Assembly: GCF_963667775.1 (NCBI RefSeq)
Contig: NZ_OY764015.1
Coordinates: 1,257,168 to 1,321,167 of the forward strand
Source: an uncultured Trichococcus sp.
GTDB taxonomy: Bacteria; Bacillota; Bacilli; Lactobacillales; Aerococcaceae
DNA length: 64,000 nt
Direction of reading: 5' to 3'
In this document: positions 8,302 through 18,550 of the stretch, in pieces
Position numbering within the stretch: the stretch's first letter is position 1
Layout: every line of letters starts with the position of its first letter
Position numbers and translations under genes: made by a program
Notes under the pieces: model-generated
What the model was told of the DNA's origin: nothing
Database searches by the model: none
Seen by the model: the letters and a program-made list of their open reading frames with translations, nothing else

Positions 8302-8348
8302 AAAAAAGTGCCGGGAAACAGATTATCCGAACAATCTGTTTCCCGGCA
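8302..8348 (-). terminator. Terminator of the glycosyltransferase gene
   Basis: On the minus strand a 16-base stem (TGCCGGGAAACAGATT and its complement) with an eight-base loop is followed by TTTTTT. Confidence 0.9.
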
Positions 8349-8355
8349 TTCCGAC

Positions 8356-9561
8356 TCAGCGTTTGATTTTTTCCAAGAGATTCACTCTTAATTTCAACTC
8401 TTCACGCGGTTGCGATTCATAAATGTCAATACTTGTCTGATAATAGCTCAATACGGCGTCCGCGAATGTTTTTGAAGAAATCTCCTGCATCAGTCCATCC
8501 CATACATCTTGATTTGTCGCAACATCTGAATTGTGATAAAAATCCGCGTAGGCGATGATGGTCTTGCCGATTTTATCATCTTCATCGAACAACATTCCCA
8601 GACTGTCTTCTTTGATCAACCCTGATAAATAGTCATTCCGCTTAGCGATGACCGGACATCCGTTTACGATCGATTCCAGATAGGTCAGGCCTTGCGTTTC
8701 CGATTCGGAAGCATTGATATAAATGTCCGCCATCTGATAATACTCGTTCACAGCTTCATTTCTGACTTCCCCTACGAAAATCACGTTCCGGACCAAATCC
8801 AATTCCGACACCAGCGTCTCCAATTCATGGCGCATCGGCCCATCCCCGACGAACACAAGCTTTGCGGACGGATGGGCTTCGACGACCTCCGGAAAGGCAT
8901 GGACAAGCTTATCCAGATTTTTTTCTGAAGATAATCTACTGAGAGAGAGCAGCACCAATTCAGAATCCGAAATACCCAACTCCTCGCGCTTGCGGTCCTT
9001 GATGCCGGCAAGCCTTTCCGGTATCTTGACACCTGTCGGAATGACGCGGATTTCTTTGTAGATATTGTAGGATGCCAGCTTCTCCTTCATTTGCTCACTT
9101 GGAGCGATGATGCCCATCGTTCGGTTGCAGAAATAACGGGAAGCCATCTTCACCGCCCGGGGCTTCACAACTTTCCCTTTAGCGATATAGTGCAGATATT
9201 TTTCGTACATGGTGTGATAGGTATGCACCGTCGGAATTTCCAGCATGTACCCAACGAATTTCCCTGTCAATCCCAAACTGAACTCCGTGTGGGTGTGCAC
9301 GATATCTATCTGCTGTTTCTTCGCTTCCTTCAACGCTTTGTTCATTCCTTTGACCGCGACCCTACGATCTTTGAAAGATAAGAACGGGATACTGGTCAAA
9401 CGAATTATATTTTTTTCATCTTCGTCAGCTTTTGGGTCGGTGGTGGTAAAAATGATGACCTCATGACCTTCTGCTTCCAATTCCTCTTTCAAGGTGCGGA
9501 TTGAAGTTGATACTCCGCTCACTTGAGGAAAATACGAATCTGTAAACATGCCTATTCTCAT
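8356..9561 (-). CDS. Family 4 glycosyltransferase, probable 1,2-diacylglycerol 3-glucosyltransferase
   Basis: A GT-B retaining glycosyltransferase of 401 residues that most resembles membrane glucolipid synthases of Gram-positive cocci, which add glucose to diacylglycerol at the cytoplasmic face. Seen: N-terminal FTDSYFPQVSGVSTSIRTL, HTHTEFSLG near residue 98, PTGVKIP near 196, the nucleotide-binding SRLSSEKNLDKL near 220 and the E-x7-E motif ESETQGLTYLES near 296. The ATG at 9561 (MRIGMF) has GAGGTGAAG before it; the upstream in-frame ATG would add nine residues. The enterococcal pair (bgsA/bgsB) is not complete here. The acceptor is inferred. Confidence 0.82.
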   Translation of the reverse strand: MRIGMFTDSYFPQVSGVSTSIRTLKEELEAEGHEVIIFTTTDPKADEDEKNIIRLTSIPFLSFKDRRVAVKGMNKALKEAKKQQIDIVHTHTEFSLGLTGKFVGYMLEIPTVHTYHTMYEKYLHYIAKGKVVKPRAVKMASRYFCNRTMGIIAPSEQMKEKLASYNIYKEIRVIPTGVKIPERLAGIKDRKREELGISDSELVLLSLSRLSSEKNLDKLVHAFPEVVEAHPSAKLVFVGDGPMRHELETLVSELDLVRNVIFVGEVRNEAVNEYYQMADIYINASESETQGLTYLESIVNGCPVIAKRNDYLSGLIKEDSLGMLFDEDDKIGKTIIAYADFYHNSDVATNQDVWDGLMQEISSKTFADAVLSYYQTSIDIYESQPREELKLRVNLLEKIKR

Positions 9562-9730
9562 GACTTCACCTCGAAAAAATCCCATCAAATTTATTATGAC
9601 TCAATGTATTCAGTATATAGAACATTCTGACATTTGTCACTCATCCTACAGACCTACTTTTTACAACAGATACACCCTGTGCGGGATGCGAAAAATACAG
9701 AGGGCTATCAGCGAGCCGCTCGGAATCTTA

Positions 9731-9780
9731 GGCAACCAAAAAGACCAAGCACGCTAGCATGCCCGGTCTTTTTGGTTGCC
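9731..9780 (-). terminator. Hairpin terminator after ptsI
   Basis: Perfect 16-base arms (GGCAACCAAAAAGACC and complement) ten bases after the ptsI stop. The T-run is inside the stem rather than after it, so efficiency is uncertain. Confidence 0.65.
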
Positions 9781-9789
9781 TGAATCGGC

Positions 9790-11520
9790 TTAAACTAATT
9801 TAGCTTTCATTTCTTCAACCAATGCAATAACTTCTTCGACAGTTGTGCACTCATTGATCGCTTTGTCCGCTAATTTTTCCATTTCTTTGGAATCCAAGCG
9901 TTTCATCAAACTACGTGTTTTCAGGACGCTGGATGCGCTCATGGAGAACTCATCCAAACCAAGACCTACCAACAACGGAACCGCTGTTTGGTCACCGGCC
10001 ATCTCGCCGCACATGCCAGTCCATTTACCTTCAGCGTGAGAAGCATCGATAACGTGCTTGATCAGCGTAAGGATAGCTGGGTTGTATGGTTGATACAAGT
10101 AAGAAACTTGTTGGTTCATGCGGTCTGCCGCCATTGTGTATTGGATCAAGTCATTTGTTCCGATACTGAAGAAATCCACTTCTTTAGCGAATTGATGAGC
10201 TAACACAGCAGCTGCTGGGATTTCGATCATGATACCTACTTGGATATCATCAGCGACTTCTACGCCATCGGCCAATAGATTCGCTTTTTCTTCTTCCAAC
10301 ATCGCTTTTGCAGCTCTGAATTCATTCAGAGTTGAAATCATCGGGAACATGATGCGCAATTTGCCGTAAACGGAAGCACGCAACAAGGCACGCAATTGTG
10401 TACGGAACATCTCTGGCTCAGCCAAACAAATACGGATTGCACGGTAACCCAAGAATGGGTTCATTTCTTTCGGTAATTCCAAGTAAGGCAATTCTTTGTC
10501 CCCACCGATGTCCATTGTGCGGACAACGACAGGTTTGCCTTCCATACCTTCCAAAACAGCTTTATAAGCATCGAATTGCTCATCTTCTGTCGGGAAGTCC
10601 GAAGAATCCATGTACAGGAACTCAGTACGGTACAAACCTACAGCTTCAGCGCCGTTAGCGATAACGCCATCCAAATCTTTAGGTGTTCCGATATTGGCTG
10701 CCAATTCGATATGTTTGCCATCTGCAGTCACTGTATCTGCATTCTTCAGTTTGTGCCATTCAGCTTGCATCGCAGAAAACTCTTCAGCTTTCTTCTTGTA
10801 TGCAGCCAATGTTTCTTCATCCGGATTGATGAAGACGTCGCCGTCCAAACCATCCAAAATGATGATATCGCCATCTTTGACGATTTGCGTAATCTCTTTT
10901 GAACCTACGATTGCAGGGATTTCCAAAGAACGGGCCATGATTGCGCTGTGGGATGTGCGTCCACCGATGTCGGTAACGAATCCTTTAACATAATCACGGT
11001 TCAATTGAGCAGTATCACTAGGAGTCAAATCTTTGGCAACGACGATCACTTCTTCAGTGATTGTCGATGGATTAGGGATTTTAACACCCAATAAGTGGCT
11101 CAATACACGCTCAGTAACGTCGCGGATATCCGCTGCGCGTTCTTGCATGTATGGGTTATCTTCCATCGCTTCGAACATTCCGATGAACATGCCGGCAACA
11201 TCTGAAAGTGCTGACTCAGCGTTCACACCGTTTTCGCGGATGTTTTCGTTCATCGATCCAATCATTTCCGGATCGGATAATACCATTAAATGTGCATCAA
11301 AAACTTGCGCTTCTTCTTCGCCAAGTGACACTGCCGCTTTGTCTCTGATTGCACTTACCTCTGATTTAGCGGTTTCAAAGCTTTCAAAAAGGCGAGCAAC
11401 TTCGCCTTCTGAATCTTCCACTTTACGCTTTTCAAAGGATAGATCCGGTTCAGTAAGCAAGTATGCTTTCGCGATTGCAATACCATCACTAGCTGCTATT
11501 CCTTGTAAGTGGTTTTTCAT
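9790..11520 (-). CDS. ptsI: Phosphoenolpyruvate-protein phosphotransferase, PTS enzyme I
   Basis: Enzyme I takes phosphate from PEP and passes it to HPr, driving PTS sugar uptake. Seen: N-terminal HPr-binding domain, the phospho-His motif [11 protein letters not shown] near residue 188, the PEP-site [11 protein letters not shown] near 330, [10 protein letters not shown] near 450 and GMCGEMAGD with the catalytic Cys near 500. Length is 576. I chose the ATG at 11520 ([11 protein letters not shown]), one base after the ptsH stop; an in-frame ATG four codons earlier overlaps ptsH. It is translationally linked to ptsH. Confidence 0.97.
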   Translation of the reverse strand: MKNHLQGIAASDGIAIAKAYLLTEPDLSFEKRKVEDSEGEVARLFESFETAKSEVSAIRDKAAVSLGEEEAQVFDAHLMVLSDPEMIGSMNENIRENGVNAESALSDVAGMFIGMFEAMEDNPYMQERAADIRDVTERVLSHLLGVKIPNPSTITEEVIVVAKDLTPSDTAQLNRDYVKGFVTDIGGRTSHSAIMARSLEIPAIVGSKEITQIVKDGDIIILDGLDGDVFINPDEETLAAYKKKAEEFSAMQAEWHKLKNADTVTADGKHIELAANIGTPKDLDGVIANGAEAVGLYRTEFLYMDSSDFPTEDEQFDAYKAVLEGMEGKPVVVRTMDIGGDKELPYLELPKEMNPFLGYRAIRICLAEPEMFRTQLRALLRASVYGKLRIMFPMISTLNEFRAAKAMLEEEKANLLADGVEVADDIQVGIMIEIPAAAVLAHQFAKEVDFFSIGTNDLIQYTMAADRMNQQVSYLYQPYNPAILTLIKHVIDASHAEGKWTGMCGEMAGDQTAVPLLVGLGLDEFSMSASSVLKTRSLMKRLDSKEMEKLADKAINECTTVEEVIALVEEMKAKLV

Positions 11521-11521
11521 A

Positions 11522-11788
11522 TTACTCTGCAAGCCCTTCTTTTACCATTGTTTCAGTGATTCCAGCCATAGCGTCTGCTTCGTCCGGACCTTCTGCTGTG
11601 ATGACAACATCAGCGCCTTGGCCTACGCCCAATGACATTACACCCATGATTGATTTTAAGTTAACTGATTTACCTTTGTATTCTAAATTAATATCAGAAT
11701 TGAATTTGCTTGCAGTTTGCACCAATAAAGTTGCTGGACGTGCGTGAATCCCTGTTTCTGCGATTACGTGATATTCTTTTCTTTCCAT
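11522..11788 (-). CDS. ptsH: Phosphocarrier protein HPr
   Basis: HPr relays phosphate from enzyme I to sugar-specific EIIA proteins and, in Firmicutes, is phosphorylated on Ser46 to act with CcpA. Choosing the ATG at 11788 ([10 protein letters not shown]) puts the active histidine at residue 15 (TGIHARPA) and the regulatory serine at residue 46 (NLKSIMGVM), exactly the family numbering; an ATG two codons earlier would shift both. AAGGGG lies nine bases upstream. Length is 88. First gene of ptsHI. Confidence 0.98.
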   Translation of the reverse strand: MERKEYHVIAETGIHARPATLLVQTASKFNSDINLEYKGKSVNLKSIMGVMSLGVGQGADVVITAEGPDEADAMAGITETMVKEGLAE

Positions 11789-11842
11789 AGTCATAAACCC
11801 CTTTTGAGATGTATTTATTTAAGGTACTTTTGATACGATTCC

Positions 11843-11851
11843 ATTATAACA
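11843..11851 (-). promoter_or_regulatory. Extended -10 promoter of ptsHI
   Basis: On the minus strand TGTTATAAT, with no good -35 box 17 bases upstream. The extended TGn element may compensate. It lies about 55 bases before the ptsH start. I see no convincing cre site beside it. The rest of the 11789-12053 gap is AT-rich and holds nothing else I can name. Confidence 0.5.
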
Positions 11852-12048
11852 GAAAAATGGGAAAACAAATCAAAAATAACCCTTTCATTAAATAAGATTA
11901 CCATTTTTCGTTTTATACTACAACTCTTTTAAATGGATTTGTTCAAATTTTCGTCATAATTATCGGAATTCCACTAATTTATTACAACCTTCGCGCACGG
12001 ACAGATACCGCCCTCGCAAAAAAAACGCTTCATTTGAAAGCAAATCAC

Positions 12049-12077
12049 TTGAAAGTCAAAATAGGTCAATGTATAAT
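12049..12077 (+). promoter_or_regulatory. clpE promoter
   Basis: TTGAAA (12049-12054), a 17-base spacer and TATAAT (12072-12077). The spacer is occupied by a CtsR-type operator, so bound repressor would block polymerase. Confidence 0.75.
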
Positions 12078-12104
12078 GGGCCCATAAGGTCAGAGTTGGT
12101 CAGA
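12054..12104 (+). promoter_or_regulatory. Two CtsR-type operators before clpE
   Basis: Box 1 (12054-12069) reads AGTCAAAATAGGTCAA and lies between the -35 and -10 boxes. Box 2 (12088-12104) reads GGTCAGAGTTGGTCAGA just downstream of the start point. Both are tandem heptads with a three-base spacer, as in the CtsR operator (GGTCAAA-NNN-GGTCAAA). Box 2 is less canonical. CtsR itself is not in the window. Confidence 0.75.
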
Positions 12105-12184
12105 GAACCTTCTCGCGAGCATCCTTTAGTCGTTATCACTATAATATACATGTAGCTACGATTCATATGGAAAGGAAGATTACC

Positions 12185-14389
12185 ATGCTTTGTCAACATT
12201 GCGGAAAAAACCAAGCCTCCATTCATCTGTATGCCAGCGTGAATGGACAAAGACGCCAAATCGACTTATGCCAAAGCTGCTATCAAGAATTCAAAGCGGC
12301 CCAGTCGCAGCAAAATAATCCGAATCCAAGATCCCAAGGACCCGTGGATCCTTTTTCTTTCGGTAACCTGGATTCCTTCTTCAAACAAATGCAGCAAAAC
12401 CAAAGCCAGAATCGCAATCAGTCCCCTACTCCAGAAGCTGTCCGTGGAGGAAACGGCGGCGACAAAGGCGGCTTGCTGGACGAATACGGCATCAACCTGA
12501 CGCAATTGGCACGCGATGGCGGTATCGACCCTGTCATCGGAAGGGACAGCGAAATCGCACGCATCATCGAAATCCTCAACCGGCGCACGAAAAACAACCC
12601 GGTGCTCACAGGGGAAGCCGGCGTCGGCAAGACAGCCGTTGTGGAAGGCCTTGCCCAAAAAATCGTGGATGGGGATGTCCCCCAAAAATTACTGGAAAAA
12701 GAAGTCATCCGCTTGGATGTCGTGTCGCTTGTCCAAGGAACCGGTATTCGCGGCCAATTCGAAGAACGGATGCAAAAGTTGATGGATGAAATCCGGGCGA
12801 ACAAACAGATCATCCTTTTCATTGATGAAATCCACGAAATCGTGGGCGCAGGAAGTGCGGAGGGAAGTATGGATGCAGGCAACATTCTGAAGCCCGCCCT
12901 AGCAAGAGGCGAACTGCAATTGGTCGGCGCTACAACACTGAATGAATATCGCAGAATCGAAAAAGATCCAGCATTGGAACGCCGATTCCAGCCTGTCCGC
13001 GTCAATGAACCGACACCCGAACAGACATTGATCATCCTTCAAGGCATCCGCCCGAAATACGAAGATTATCACCACGTCAAATACTCAGATAAGGCTCTGG
13101 AAGCGGCCGTCAAATTGTCGCACCGCTATATCCAGGATCGTTTCCTTCCCGACAAAGCCATCGATTTGCTTGATGAGTCCGGATCCAAAAAGAATTTGAC
13201 CATCAAAGCCATCGATCCGAAACAAATCGAGGAACGCATCGAAACGGCCGAAAAGGAAAAACAAGCCGCCTTGCATGCGGAAGATTACGAGAAAGCTGCC
13301 TACTATCGCGATCAGATCACTAACCTGAATAAGATGAGACACAATCCGGTACCGTCCGATGGCGACCCCGTCGTAACGGAAGAGGATATCCAAAAAATCA
13401 TTGAGATCAAAACAAACATTCCGGTCGGTGACTTGCTTGAAAAAGAACAAACACAACTGAAGAATCTTGACAGCGATCTGAAGAAACATGTCATCGGTCA
13501 GGACGAAGCCATCGATAAAGTAGCCAAAGCGATCCGCAGAAACCGGATCGGATTGAGCCGAAAAAACCGCCCGATCGGTTCCTTCCTGTTTGTAGGACCT
13601 ACCGGCGTCGGCAAGACCGAACTGGCCAAACAGTTGGCGATTGAAATGTTCGGAACTGAAGACGCGATCATCCGCTTCGACATGAGCGAATACATGGAAA
13701 AACACGCCGTCTCCAAATTGATCGGTTCGCCTCCTGGGTACATCGGCTATGACGAAGCAGGCCAATTGACCGAACGCGTCCGCCGTAGCCCTTACAGCAT
13801 TTTGCTTTTGGATGAAGTCGAAAAAGCCCATCCGGATGTGATGCACCTCTTCTTGCAGATCCTTGATGACGGTCGTCTGACGGATTCTCAAGGAAGAACC
13901 GTCAGCTTCAAAGACACCATCATCATCATGACCAGCAATGCCGGTACAGGCGTTCAGGAAGCAAGTGTAGGTTTCGGTGCGGCCATGAAGGGCAAGACGC
14001 ATTCCATCCTGAACCGCTTGAGCGATTACTTCAAGCCTGAATTCATCAATCGCTTCGATGCAATCGTTGAGTTCAACCAGTTGTCCAAAGAAAATTTAAG
14101 CAACATCGTCACGCTTATGTTGGACGACGTCAATGAATTGTTGAAGGATAAGCAAATCAGCGTTACCGTCTCACAAAAAGCAAAAGATCGGCTTATCGAT
14201 CTGGGATATGACCCAAGCATGGGGGCCCGACCACTGCGCCGCGTCATCCAGGATCAAATCGAGGATCAGGTAGCTGAATTTTACTTGGACAATCCTAAAA
14301 TCAAAGATTTGTTCGTCGACGCAGACGAAGAAGGCAATCTGATGGTCGTCAGCAAAGTCGAACGCACAGAAACAGCAGCATCTGAATAA
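12185..14389 (+). CDS. clpE: ATP-dependent Clp protease ATP-binding subunit ClpE
   Basis: ClpE is a heat-induced Hsp100 unfoldase that feeds ClpP. Seen: an N-terminal zinc finger (MLCQHCGKN, then LCQSCYQEF, residues 1-35), a Q/N-rich linker, AAA module 1 with [10 protein letters not shown] near 150, a UVR-like coiled segment near 360 ([13 protein letters not shown]), AAA module 2 with [10 protein letters not shown] near 475, and a C-terminal D2-small domain. Length is 734. The ATG at 12185 (MLCQHCG) is the usual ClpE start with AAGGAAG upstream; an in-frame ATG six codons earlier is less likely. The CtsR-type operators explain stress control. Confidence 0.97.
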   Translation: MLCQHCGKNQASIHLYASVNGQRRQIDLCQSCYQEFKAAQSQQNNPNPRSQGPVDPFSFGNLDSFFKQMQQNQSQNRNQSPTPEAVRGGNGGDKGGLLDEYGINLTQLARDGGIDPVIGRDSEIARIIEILNRRTKNNPVLTGEAGVGKTAVVEGLAQKIVDGDVPQKLLEKEVIRLDVVSLVQGTGIRGQFEERMQKLMDEIRANKQIILFIDEIHEIVGAGSAEGSMDAGNILKPALARGELQLVGATTLNEYRRIEKDPALERRFQPVRVNEPTPEQTLIILQGIRPKYEDYHHVKYSDKALEAAVKLSHRYIQDRFLPDKAIDLLDESGSKKNLTIKAIDPKQIEERIETAEKEKQAALHAEDYEKAAYYRDQITNLNKMRHNPVPSDGDPVVTEEDIQKIIEIKTNIPVGDLLEKEQTQLKNLDSDLKKHVIGQDEAIDKVAKAIRRNRIGLSRKNRPIGSFLFVGPTGVGKTELAKQLAIEMFGTEDAIIRFDMSEYMEKHAVSKLIGSPPGYIGYDEAGQLTERVRRSPYSILLLDEVEKAHPDVMHLFLQILDDGRLTDSQGRTVSFKDTIIIMTSNAGTGVQEASVGFGAAMKGKTHSILNRLSDYFKPEFINRFDAIVEFNQLSKENLSNIVTLMLDDVNELLKDKQISVTVSQKAKDRLIDLGYDPSMGARPLRRVIQDQIEDQVAEFYLDNPKIKDLFVDADEEGNLMVVSKVERTETAASE

Positions 14390-14403
14390 GATATGATTTC
14401 GCA

Positions 14404-14444
14404 AAAGGCAAGAGTTCACGAACGGACTCTTGCCTTTTTCTTTT
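14404..14444 (+). terminator. clpE terminator
   Basis: AAAGGCAAGAG and CTCTTGCCTTT form the stem with a loop near ACGAACG, followed by a T-rich run. Confidence 0.9.
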
Positions 14445-14550
14445 GAAAGGCCATGAATATTATCCATTTGTTTGTTTACTCTTTAAATAAATTAACAGTT
14501 GTTATATAATTATTCTATAAACAGCCAACCTAAGTTAGGGGTGTTCGTCC

Positions 14551-14826
14551 ATGAAATTGATCGATGTTACAAATAGCCACGCTGATCTTGTACGTGAGCA
14601 ATTGGCCAACACCGATGCTCAATTTGTCAAAGTTTATTCTTTGGGACAAACTACAGTCATCTTTACCGGTGCCGCAACACATGAGGATGTCATCATCCTC
14701 AACAAAAACCGTCGCGTAAAGCAAAGCGAAATCGACTTTGTGCTGACGAAATTGTTGCACCTTACCGTTGACGATGTGGAAGTTATGCCTGGCCATAACT
14801 TCGTGGAGCTATCTCATCTTAAATGA
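14551..14826 (+). CDS. DUF1827 family protein
   Basis: A 91-residue cytosolic protein of the DUF1827 family, found in Lactobacillales and often beside clpE, as here. Function unknown. Seen: alternating strand/helix pattern with LVREQLANTDAQFVKVYSLG, TTVIFTGAATHEDVIILNK and a C-terminal VDDVEVMPGHNFVEL; no metal-binding cluster or membrane segment. AGGGGTG lies before the ATG. A TATAAT-like box in the ATATAATTATTC stretch near 14505 suggests its own promoter, separate from clpE. Confidence 0.8.
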   Translation: MKLIDVTNSHADLVREQLANTDAQFVKVYSLGQTTVIFTGAATHEDVIILNKNRRVKQSEIDFVLTKLLHLTVDDVEVMPGHNFVELSHLK

Positions 14827-14864
14827 TTGACATTTTCCGCACTCGAAAAAAATCTTCTTAACGC

Positions 14865-14902
14865 AAAACGCACACTGCTTCTCAGCAATGTGCGTTTTTT
14901 GT
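14865..14902 (+). terminator. Terminator after the DUF1827 gene
   Basis: Stem AAAACGCACA/TGTGCGTTTT with a nested CTGC/GCA loop, followed by T6. It could also end prfC on the other strand. Confidence 0.85.
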
Positions 14903-14921
14903 CTTGTTTTTTTTATCAGAA

Positions 14922-16499
14922 TTAAAGCAACGCTGTCAATTTGACTTCTGGGTACTTGTCCTCGAACCAACGCATGGCAAATTGGTTTTCGAAAAGGAAC
15001 ACCGGGTTGTCGAAACGATCACGGCATAATAAGTTACGGCTTGATGACATGTTAGGATCCAAATCTTCCGGATCGATCCATCGCGCAATTTTGGACCCCA
15101 TCGGCATCATTTCGACTTCTGCATTGTACTCGTGCAACAAACGGTACTGGAACACTTCAAATTGCAGTTGACCGACCGCACCCAAAATATAATCTTCCGT
15201 GTGGTACGTTTTGTACAACTGGATGGCTCCTTCTTGAACCAACTGTTGCACACCTTTATGGAAGGATTTCTGCTTCATGACGTTTTTCGGAGTGACCTTC
15301 ATGAACAGTTCCGGTGTAAACTGAGGCAAAGCTTCAAACTGAAGGCTTTTTTTGCCTTCATAGATCGTATCACCGATCTGGAAGTTTCCAGTATCATACA
15401 ACCCGATGATGTCACCCGCTACAGCCGTTTGGACCTGCTCACGAGAATCGGCCATGAATTGCGTTGTATGCGCCAGTTTGATTTTTTTACCGGTACGGGT
15501 TACAAAAACGTCCATTCCAGGTTTGAATTCACCGGAGCAGACACGCACGAAGGCAATCCTGTCTCTGTGAGCCGGATTCATGTTCGCTTGAATTTTGAAG
15601 ATGAATCCGGTGAAGTTTTCATCCGTAGGTTCAACAATTTCGTCCGCTACAGTCAGATGCTCACTTGGGCTCGGAGCGAAATCAACAAAGGCATCCAGAA
15701 ACGTTTGTACGCCGAAGCCAGTCAAAGCTGATCCGAAGAAAACAGGCGTCAGTTTTCCGGCTGCGATCGCTTCTTCCGAAAAGTCGTTGCCAGCCTCTTT
15801 CAGCAGCTGGACATCTTCAACCGCTTGCGTATAGATGGTTGATTGCTTCACCTGATAATCGCCTTCAATTTCGCCGTCTTCATTCAGCGGCAGGAAATCG
15901 TTGTCTTCATTCTCTTCCGGATGCGTCAGTTCCACGCGATTGTTGTAGATGTCATACAGACCCAATAAATTTTTCCCCATGCCCATCGGCCAGTTCATTG
16001 GATAGGCATCGATTCCTAATACTTCTTCCAATTCCGCAATCAGATCCATCGGCTCGCGGCCATCACGGTCCAATTTATTGATGAAGGTGAAGATCGGAAT
16101 CCCTCTCATGCTGCAGACTTTGAATAATTTCTTCGTCTGGGGTTCAATACCCTTCCCGCTATCGATTACCATCACTGCACTATCCACAGCCATCAGGGTG
16201 CGGTACGTATCTTCCGAGAAATCCTCATGTCCGGGCGTATCCAAAATATTGATCTGTTTTCCGTCATAATCAACCTGCATGACCGAACTGGTTACCGAAA
16301 TACCCCTTTGTTTTTCGATATCCATCCAATCCGATTTGGCGAATTTGCCTGATTTTTTCCCTTTTACTGTCCCGGCTTGGCGGATTGCGCCCCCGAACAA
16401 CAATAACTGTTCCGTGATGGTCGTTTTACCGGCATCCGGATGGGAAATGATCGCAAATGTTCTTCTTGCTTTGACTTTATCTGCTAATGTTTGAGTCAT
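14922..16499 (-). CDS. prfC: Peptide chain release factor 3
   Basis: RF3 is a translational GTPase that recycles RF1/RF2 after termination. Seen: G1 SHPDAGKTT near residue 19, switch [11 protein letters not shown] near 65, G3 [15 protein letters not shown] near 88, G4 [10 protein letters not shown] near 142, then EF-Tu-like domain 2 and a C-terminal domain with [11 protein letters not shown]. Length, 525, is normal. AAGGAG lies seven bases before the ATG. A large mosaic repeat (16537-16845) separates it from a good promoter at 16929-16957. Confidence 0.97.
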   Translation of the reverse strand: MTQTLADKVKARRTFAIISHPDAGKTTITEQLLLFGGAIRQAGTVKGKKSGKFAKSDWMDIEKQRGISVTSSVMQVDYDGKQINILDTPGHEDFSEDTYRTLMAVDSAVMVIDSGKGIEPQTKKLFKVCSMRGIPIFTFINKLDRDGREPMDLIAELEEVLGIDAYPMNWPMGMGKNLLGLYDIYNNRVELTHPEENEDNDFLPLNEDGEIEGDYQVKQSTIYTQAVEDVQLLKEAGNDFSEEAIAAGKLTPVFFGSALTGFGVQTFLDAFVDFAPSPSEHLTVADEIVEPTDENFTGFIFKIQANMNPAHRDRIAFVRVCSGEFKPGMDVFVTRTGKKIKLAHTTQFMADSREQVQTAVAGDIIGLYDTGNFQIGDTIYEGKKSLQFEALPQFTPELFMKVTPKNVMKQKSFHKGVQQLVQEGAIQLYKTYHTEDYILGAVGQLQFEVFQYRLLHEYNAEVEMMPMGSKIARWIDPEDLDPNMSSSRNLLCRDRFDNPVFLFENQFAMRWFEDKYPEVKLTALL

Positions 16500-16536
16500 A
16501 TTGTTCTCCTTTTTTCAAATATCTCCATCGTGAACG

Positions 16537-16845
16537 TAAGAAAAGCGGAACGGGTTCGTTCAGCCCTGAAAGAAATTTAGGAAATCGAGCTCCACATCGT
16601 AGAGCGCAATATGCTGAGAGACTTCCAAAACATAGGAATCAACGTGACCGTACCGGTCAGTTGTATCATGTTTCTAAGTCATCAAGATGACAAGAACCAT
16701 GACAAATCGAACAGTATCCTTGGCTCGCAGAGACAAGGGGTTCCTTTTTCCTTCCCGAAGGACTTACCCGTGAAGCTAGCCATCTATATTGGATGCATGA
16801 AACATTATGAAAAACCATGAAGCACCTGTGGTAATGCACTTTTGG
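16537..16845. repeat. Family III mosaic hairpin repeat, copy 1, with a nested family II unit
   Basis: It starts TAAGAAAAGCGGAACGGGTT and carries GAAATTTAGGAAATC, GCTGAGAGACTT, TCGAACAGTAT, CTTGGCTCGCAGAGACAAG and the closing half GGATGCATGAAACATT...GTAATGCACTTTT, as in the copy at 62600. A complete family II unit (16644-16707) is inserted between GAGACTTCC and TCGAACAGTAT. No coding potential is apparent in the short ORFs that cross it. Confidence 0.82.
16644..16707. repeat. Family II hairpin unit, copy 1
   Basis: Two stems: TGACC/GGTCA around GTACC, then TCATG/CATGA enclosing TTCT/AGAA and GTCATC/GATGAC. Conserved unpaired AA and A lie between the inner stems. Compared with copy 2, both inner stems differ on both arms, so pairing is kept. 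Confidence 0.85.
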
Positions 16846-16928
16846 TTTCAAAATATTATCCGCTTTCCTTTACACAAAAAGATAGCATGAGCAATATGCA
16901 CACGCTAACCCACGACAATACCTTTGTT

Positions 16929-16957
16929 ATTATACAAGAAATCCCAGCATTCCACAA
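16929..16957 (-). promoter_or_regulatory. Probable promoter for prfC
   Basis: On the minus strand TTGTGG (16957-16952), a 17-base spacer and TATAAT (16934-16929). It would give a leader of about 420 bases that contains the family III repeat. No other feature is seen between 16846 and 17082. Confidence 0.6.
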
Positions 16958-17082
16958 GATTGTCGTTACGAGCGTATGCTGAACCCAAATGCAGGTCGAT
17001 TATCCTTAAGCACATTATCCCAATTGAAAAAACAGCCTTACCCTGACCGACTTTCATCGATCCGGGCAAGACTGCGCATCAT

Positions 17083-18474
17083 TCACTCTGTTTCTTCCGT
17101 TCCATCAGCGGCTTCTCCAGCACTTGACTCATCCTCTTTAAAACGTTCTTTTGCGGGGCGGTCATTCTTATTCATGTAAGATACCCCAACTTTCAGCAGG
17201 CGGCGATTGTCGAACTCCAATGTTTTGATGATCAAGCCGCTCACTTCGATGGATGCTTCCTCGTTTTCTTCCGGAAATTCACCCAACTCCGTCAATAGGT
17301 AACCCGCGATTGTATCGACATCCGCCGATTCAAGTTGCGTGCCAAAATAATCATTGAAGCGATGCAACGGCGTAGCCCCATCGGCTTCGTATGCATTATC
17401 CCCGACCCGTTCGATCAGCACATAGCTTTCGTCATACTCATCCTCGATATCACCAACAATTTCTTCGAGAATGTCCTCCAAGGTTACGATTCCGACCATG
17501 CCGCCATATTCGTCATGAAGCAAGGCTAATTGATTGTGGCTCTTCTTCAGGTATGACATCAATTCATCCGTAAAAATGGTTTCCGGCACAAACAGCGGCT
17601 CATTCATTATTTTTCGCAGATTGATTTGGTCGATTGGCGTGTTTTTGGATTCTTTCAACAAATTTTTCAGATGCAATACGCCGATGATATTATCCTTGTC
17701 ATCTTCGTAGATCGGTATGCGCGTATAAGGGGAGTCCAACGCTGCTTCAATGTTCTCCTCGACGTCATCGTTCACATTCAGCATGAAGGTATCCGTCCGC
17801 GGCACCATGACCTCCCGAGCCATTTTATTGTCCATGGAAAGTACCCCTTTCAGCATATTGAATTCCATCCGTTCGATGGTACCTTCATCACTGCTCTTTT
17901 CCAACAGTTCACGCACTTCTTCACGCGAAAACATGTCGTTGCCGCTCGTGAAAGTGATCGGCGTCATTTTTTCAAGCACACTGGTGGAAAATGACAAAAA
18001 CCAAACGAATGGTTTCATCAGCTTTTGCACGACAGTGATTACGCCCGCACCGGCGCGCGCCACTTCTTCCGGGCGTTGCAGTCCCAGTTGTTTCGGGTAC
18101 AGTTCTCCGAATACCAAAGAAATATAGGAGAGCGCTAGCGTCACGATCAGGATGGCAGCCTGTTCCGCGCCGGGTATGTTGCTCAGATAGGGATCGAGTC
18201 TGGCTGCGAATGTATTGGCTGCCGATGCACTGGAAAGGAAGCCAGCAAAAGTTATGGCAACTTGGATGGTCGCCAAAAAATCATCGGAATGATCCAAAAG
18301 CGCCAAAATTTTGCGTGCTTTTTCATCCCCTTTGATGGCCTGATTCGCAACCCTATTTTTGTTCAGTGAAACAAATGCGATTTCGGATGCCGCAAAAAAT
18401 GCGTTCACCAATGTCAATACCGCAATCAGCAGCAGTTGCCAAAGCAAGGTCTGATTACTGGGGTCTGTGGTCAT
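17083..18474 (-). CDS. CNNM/CBS-domain membrane protein (HlyC/CorC family)
   Basis: A hemolysin-C-like transporter-associated protein, probably a Mg/Co efflux or sensing protein in the cytoplasmic membrane. Seen: an N-terminal CNNM domain with hydrophobic segments at residues about 8-30, 65-85 and 95-115, FFAASEIAF near 26 and FGELYPKQLGL near 117; a CBS pair (RTDTFML near 225, then IPIYEDDKDNIIGVLHLKNLL and LALLHDEYGGMVGIVTLEDILEEIVG); and a CorC-type C-terminal domain. 463 residues. AAGGAG precedes the ATG. The older hemolysin label is not supported by function. Confidence 0.88.
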   Translation of the reverse strand: MTTDPSNQTLLWQLLLIAVLTLVNAFFAASEIAFVSLNKNRVANQAIKGDEKARKILALLDHSDDFLATIQVAITFAGFLSSASAANTFAARLDPYLSNIPGAEQAAILIVTLALSYISLVFGELYPKQLGLQRPEEVARAGAGVITVVQKLMKPFVWFLSFSTSVLEKMTPITFTSGNDMFSREEVRELLEKSSDEGTIERMEFNMLKGVLSMDNKMAREVMVPRTDTFMLNVNDDVEENIEAALDSPYTRIPIYEDDKDNIIGVLHLKNLLKESKNTPIDQINLRKIMNEPLFVPETIFTDELMSYLKKSHNQLALLHDEYGGMVGIVTLEDILEEIVGDIEDEYDESYVLIERVGDNAYEADGATPLHRFNDYFGTQLESADVDTIAGYLLTELGEFPEENEEASIEVSGLIIKTLEFDNRRLLKVGVSYMNKNDRPAKERFKEDESSAGEAADGTEETE

Positions 18475-18550
18475 GGATTGTTTCTCCTTCGTTTTATATC
18501 TTTGAAAGTTTATTGTTATCTTTCATTATCTAATGAGCCGGCAAAAAATA

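Noticed and set aside
12034..12046. CcpA cre site TGAAAGCAAATCA
   Set aside because: It lacks the central CG and symmetric spacing of the cre consensus and lies closer to clpE than ptsH.
13085..14002. 305-residue minus-strand ORF over clpE
   Set aside because: Shadow of the AAA domain of clpE; no ribosome site.
16666..16851. Short ORFs in family III repeats (also 62623-62805 and 36078-36341)
   Set aside because: They arise because copies of the same repeat are read in one frame; the similarity is repeat sequence, not conserved protein.
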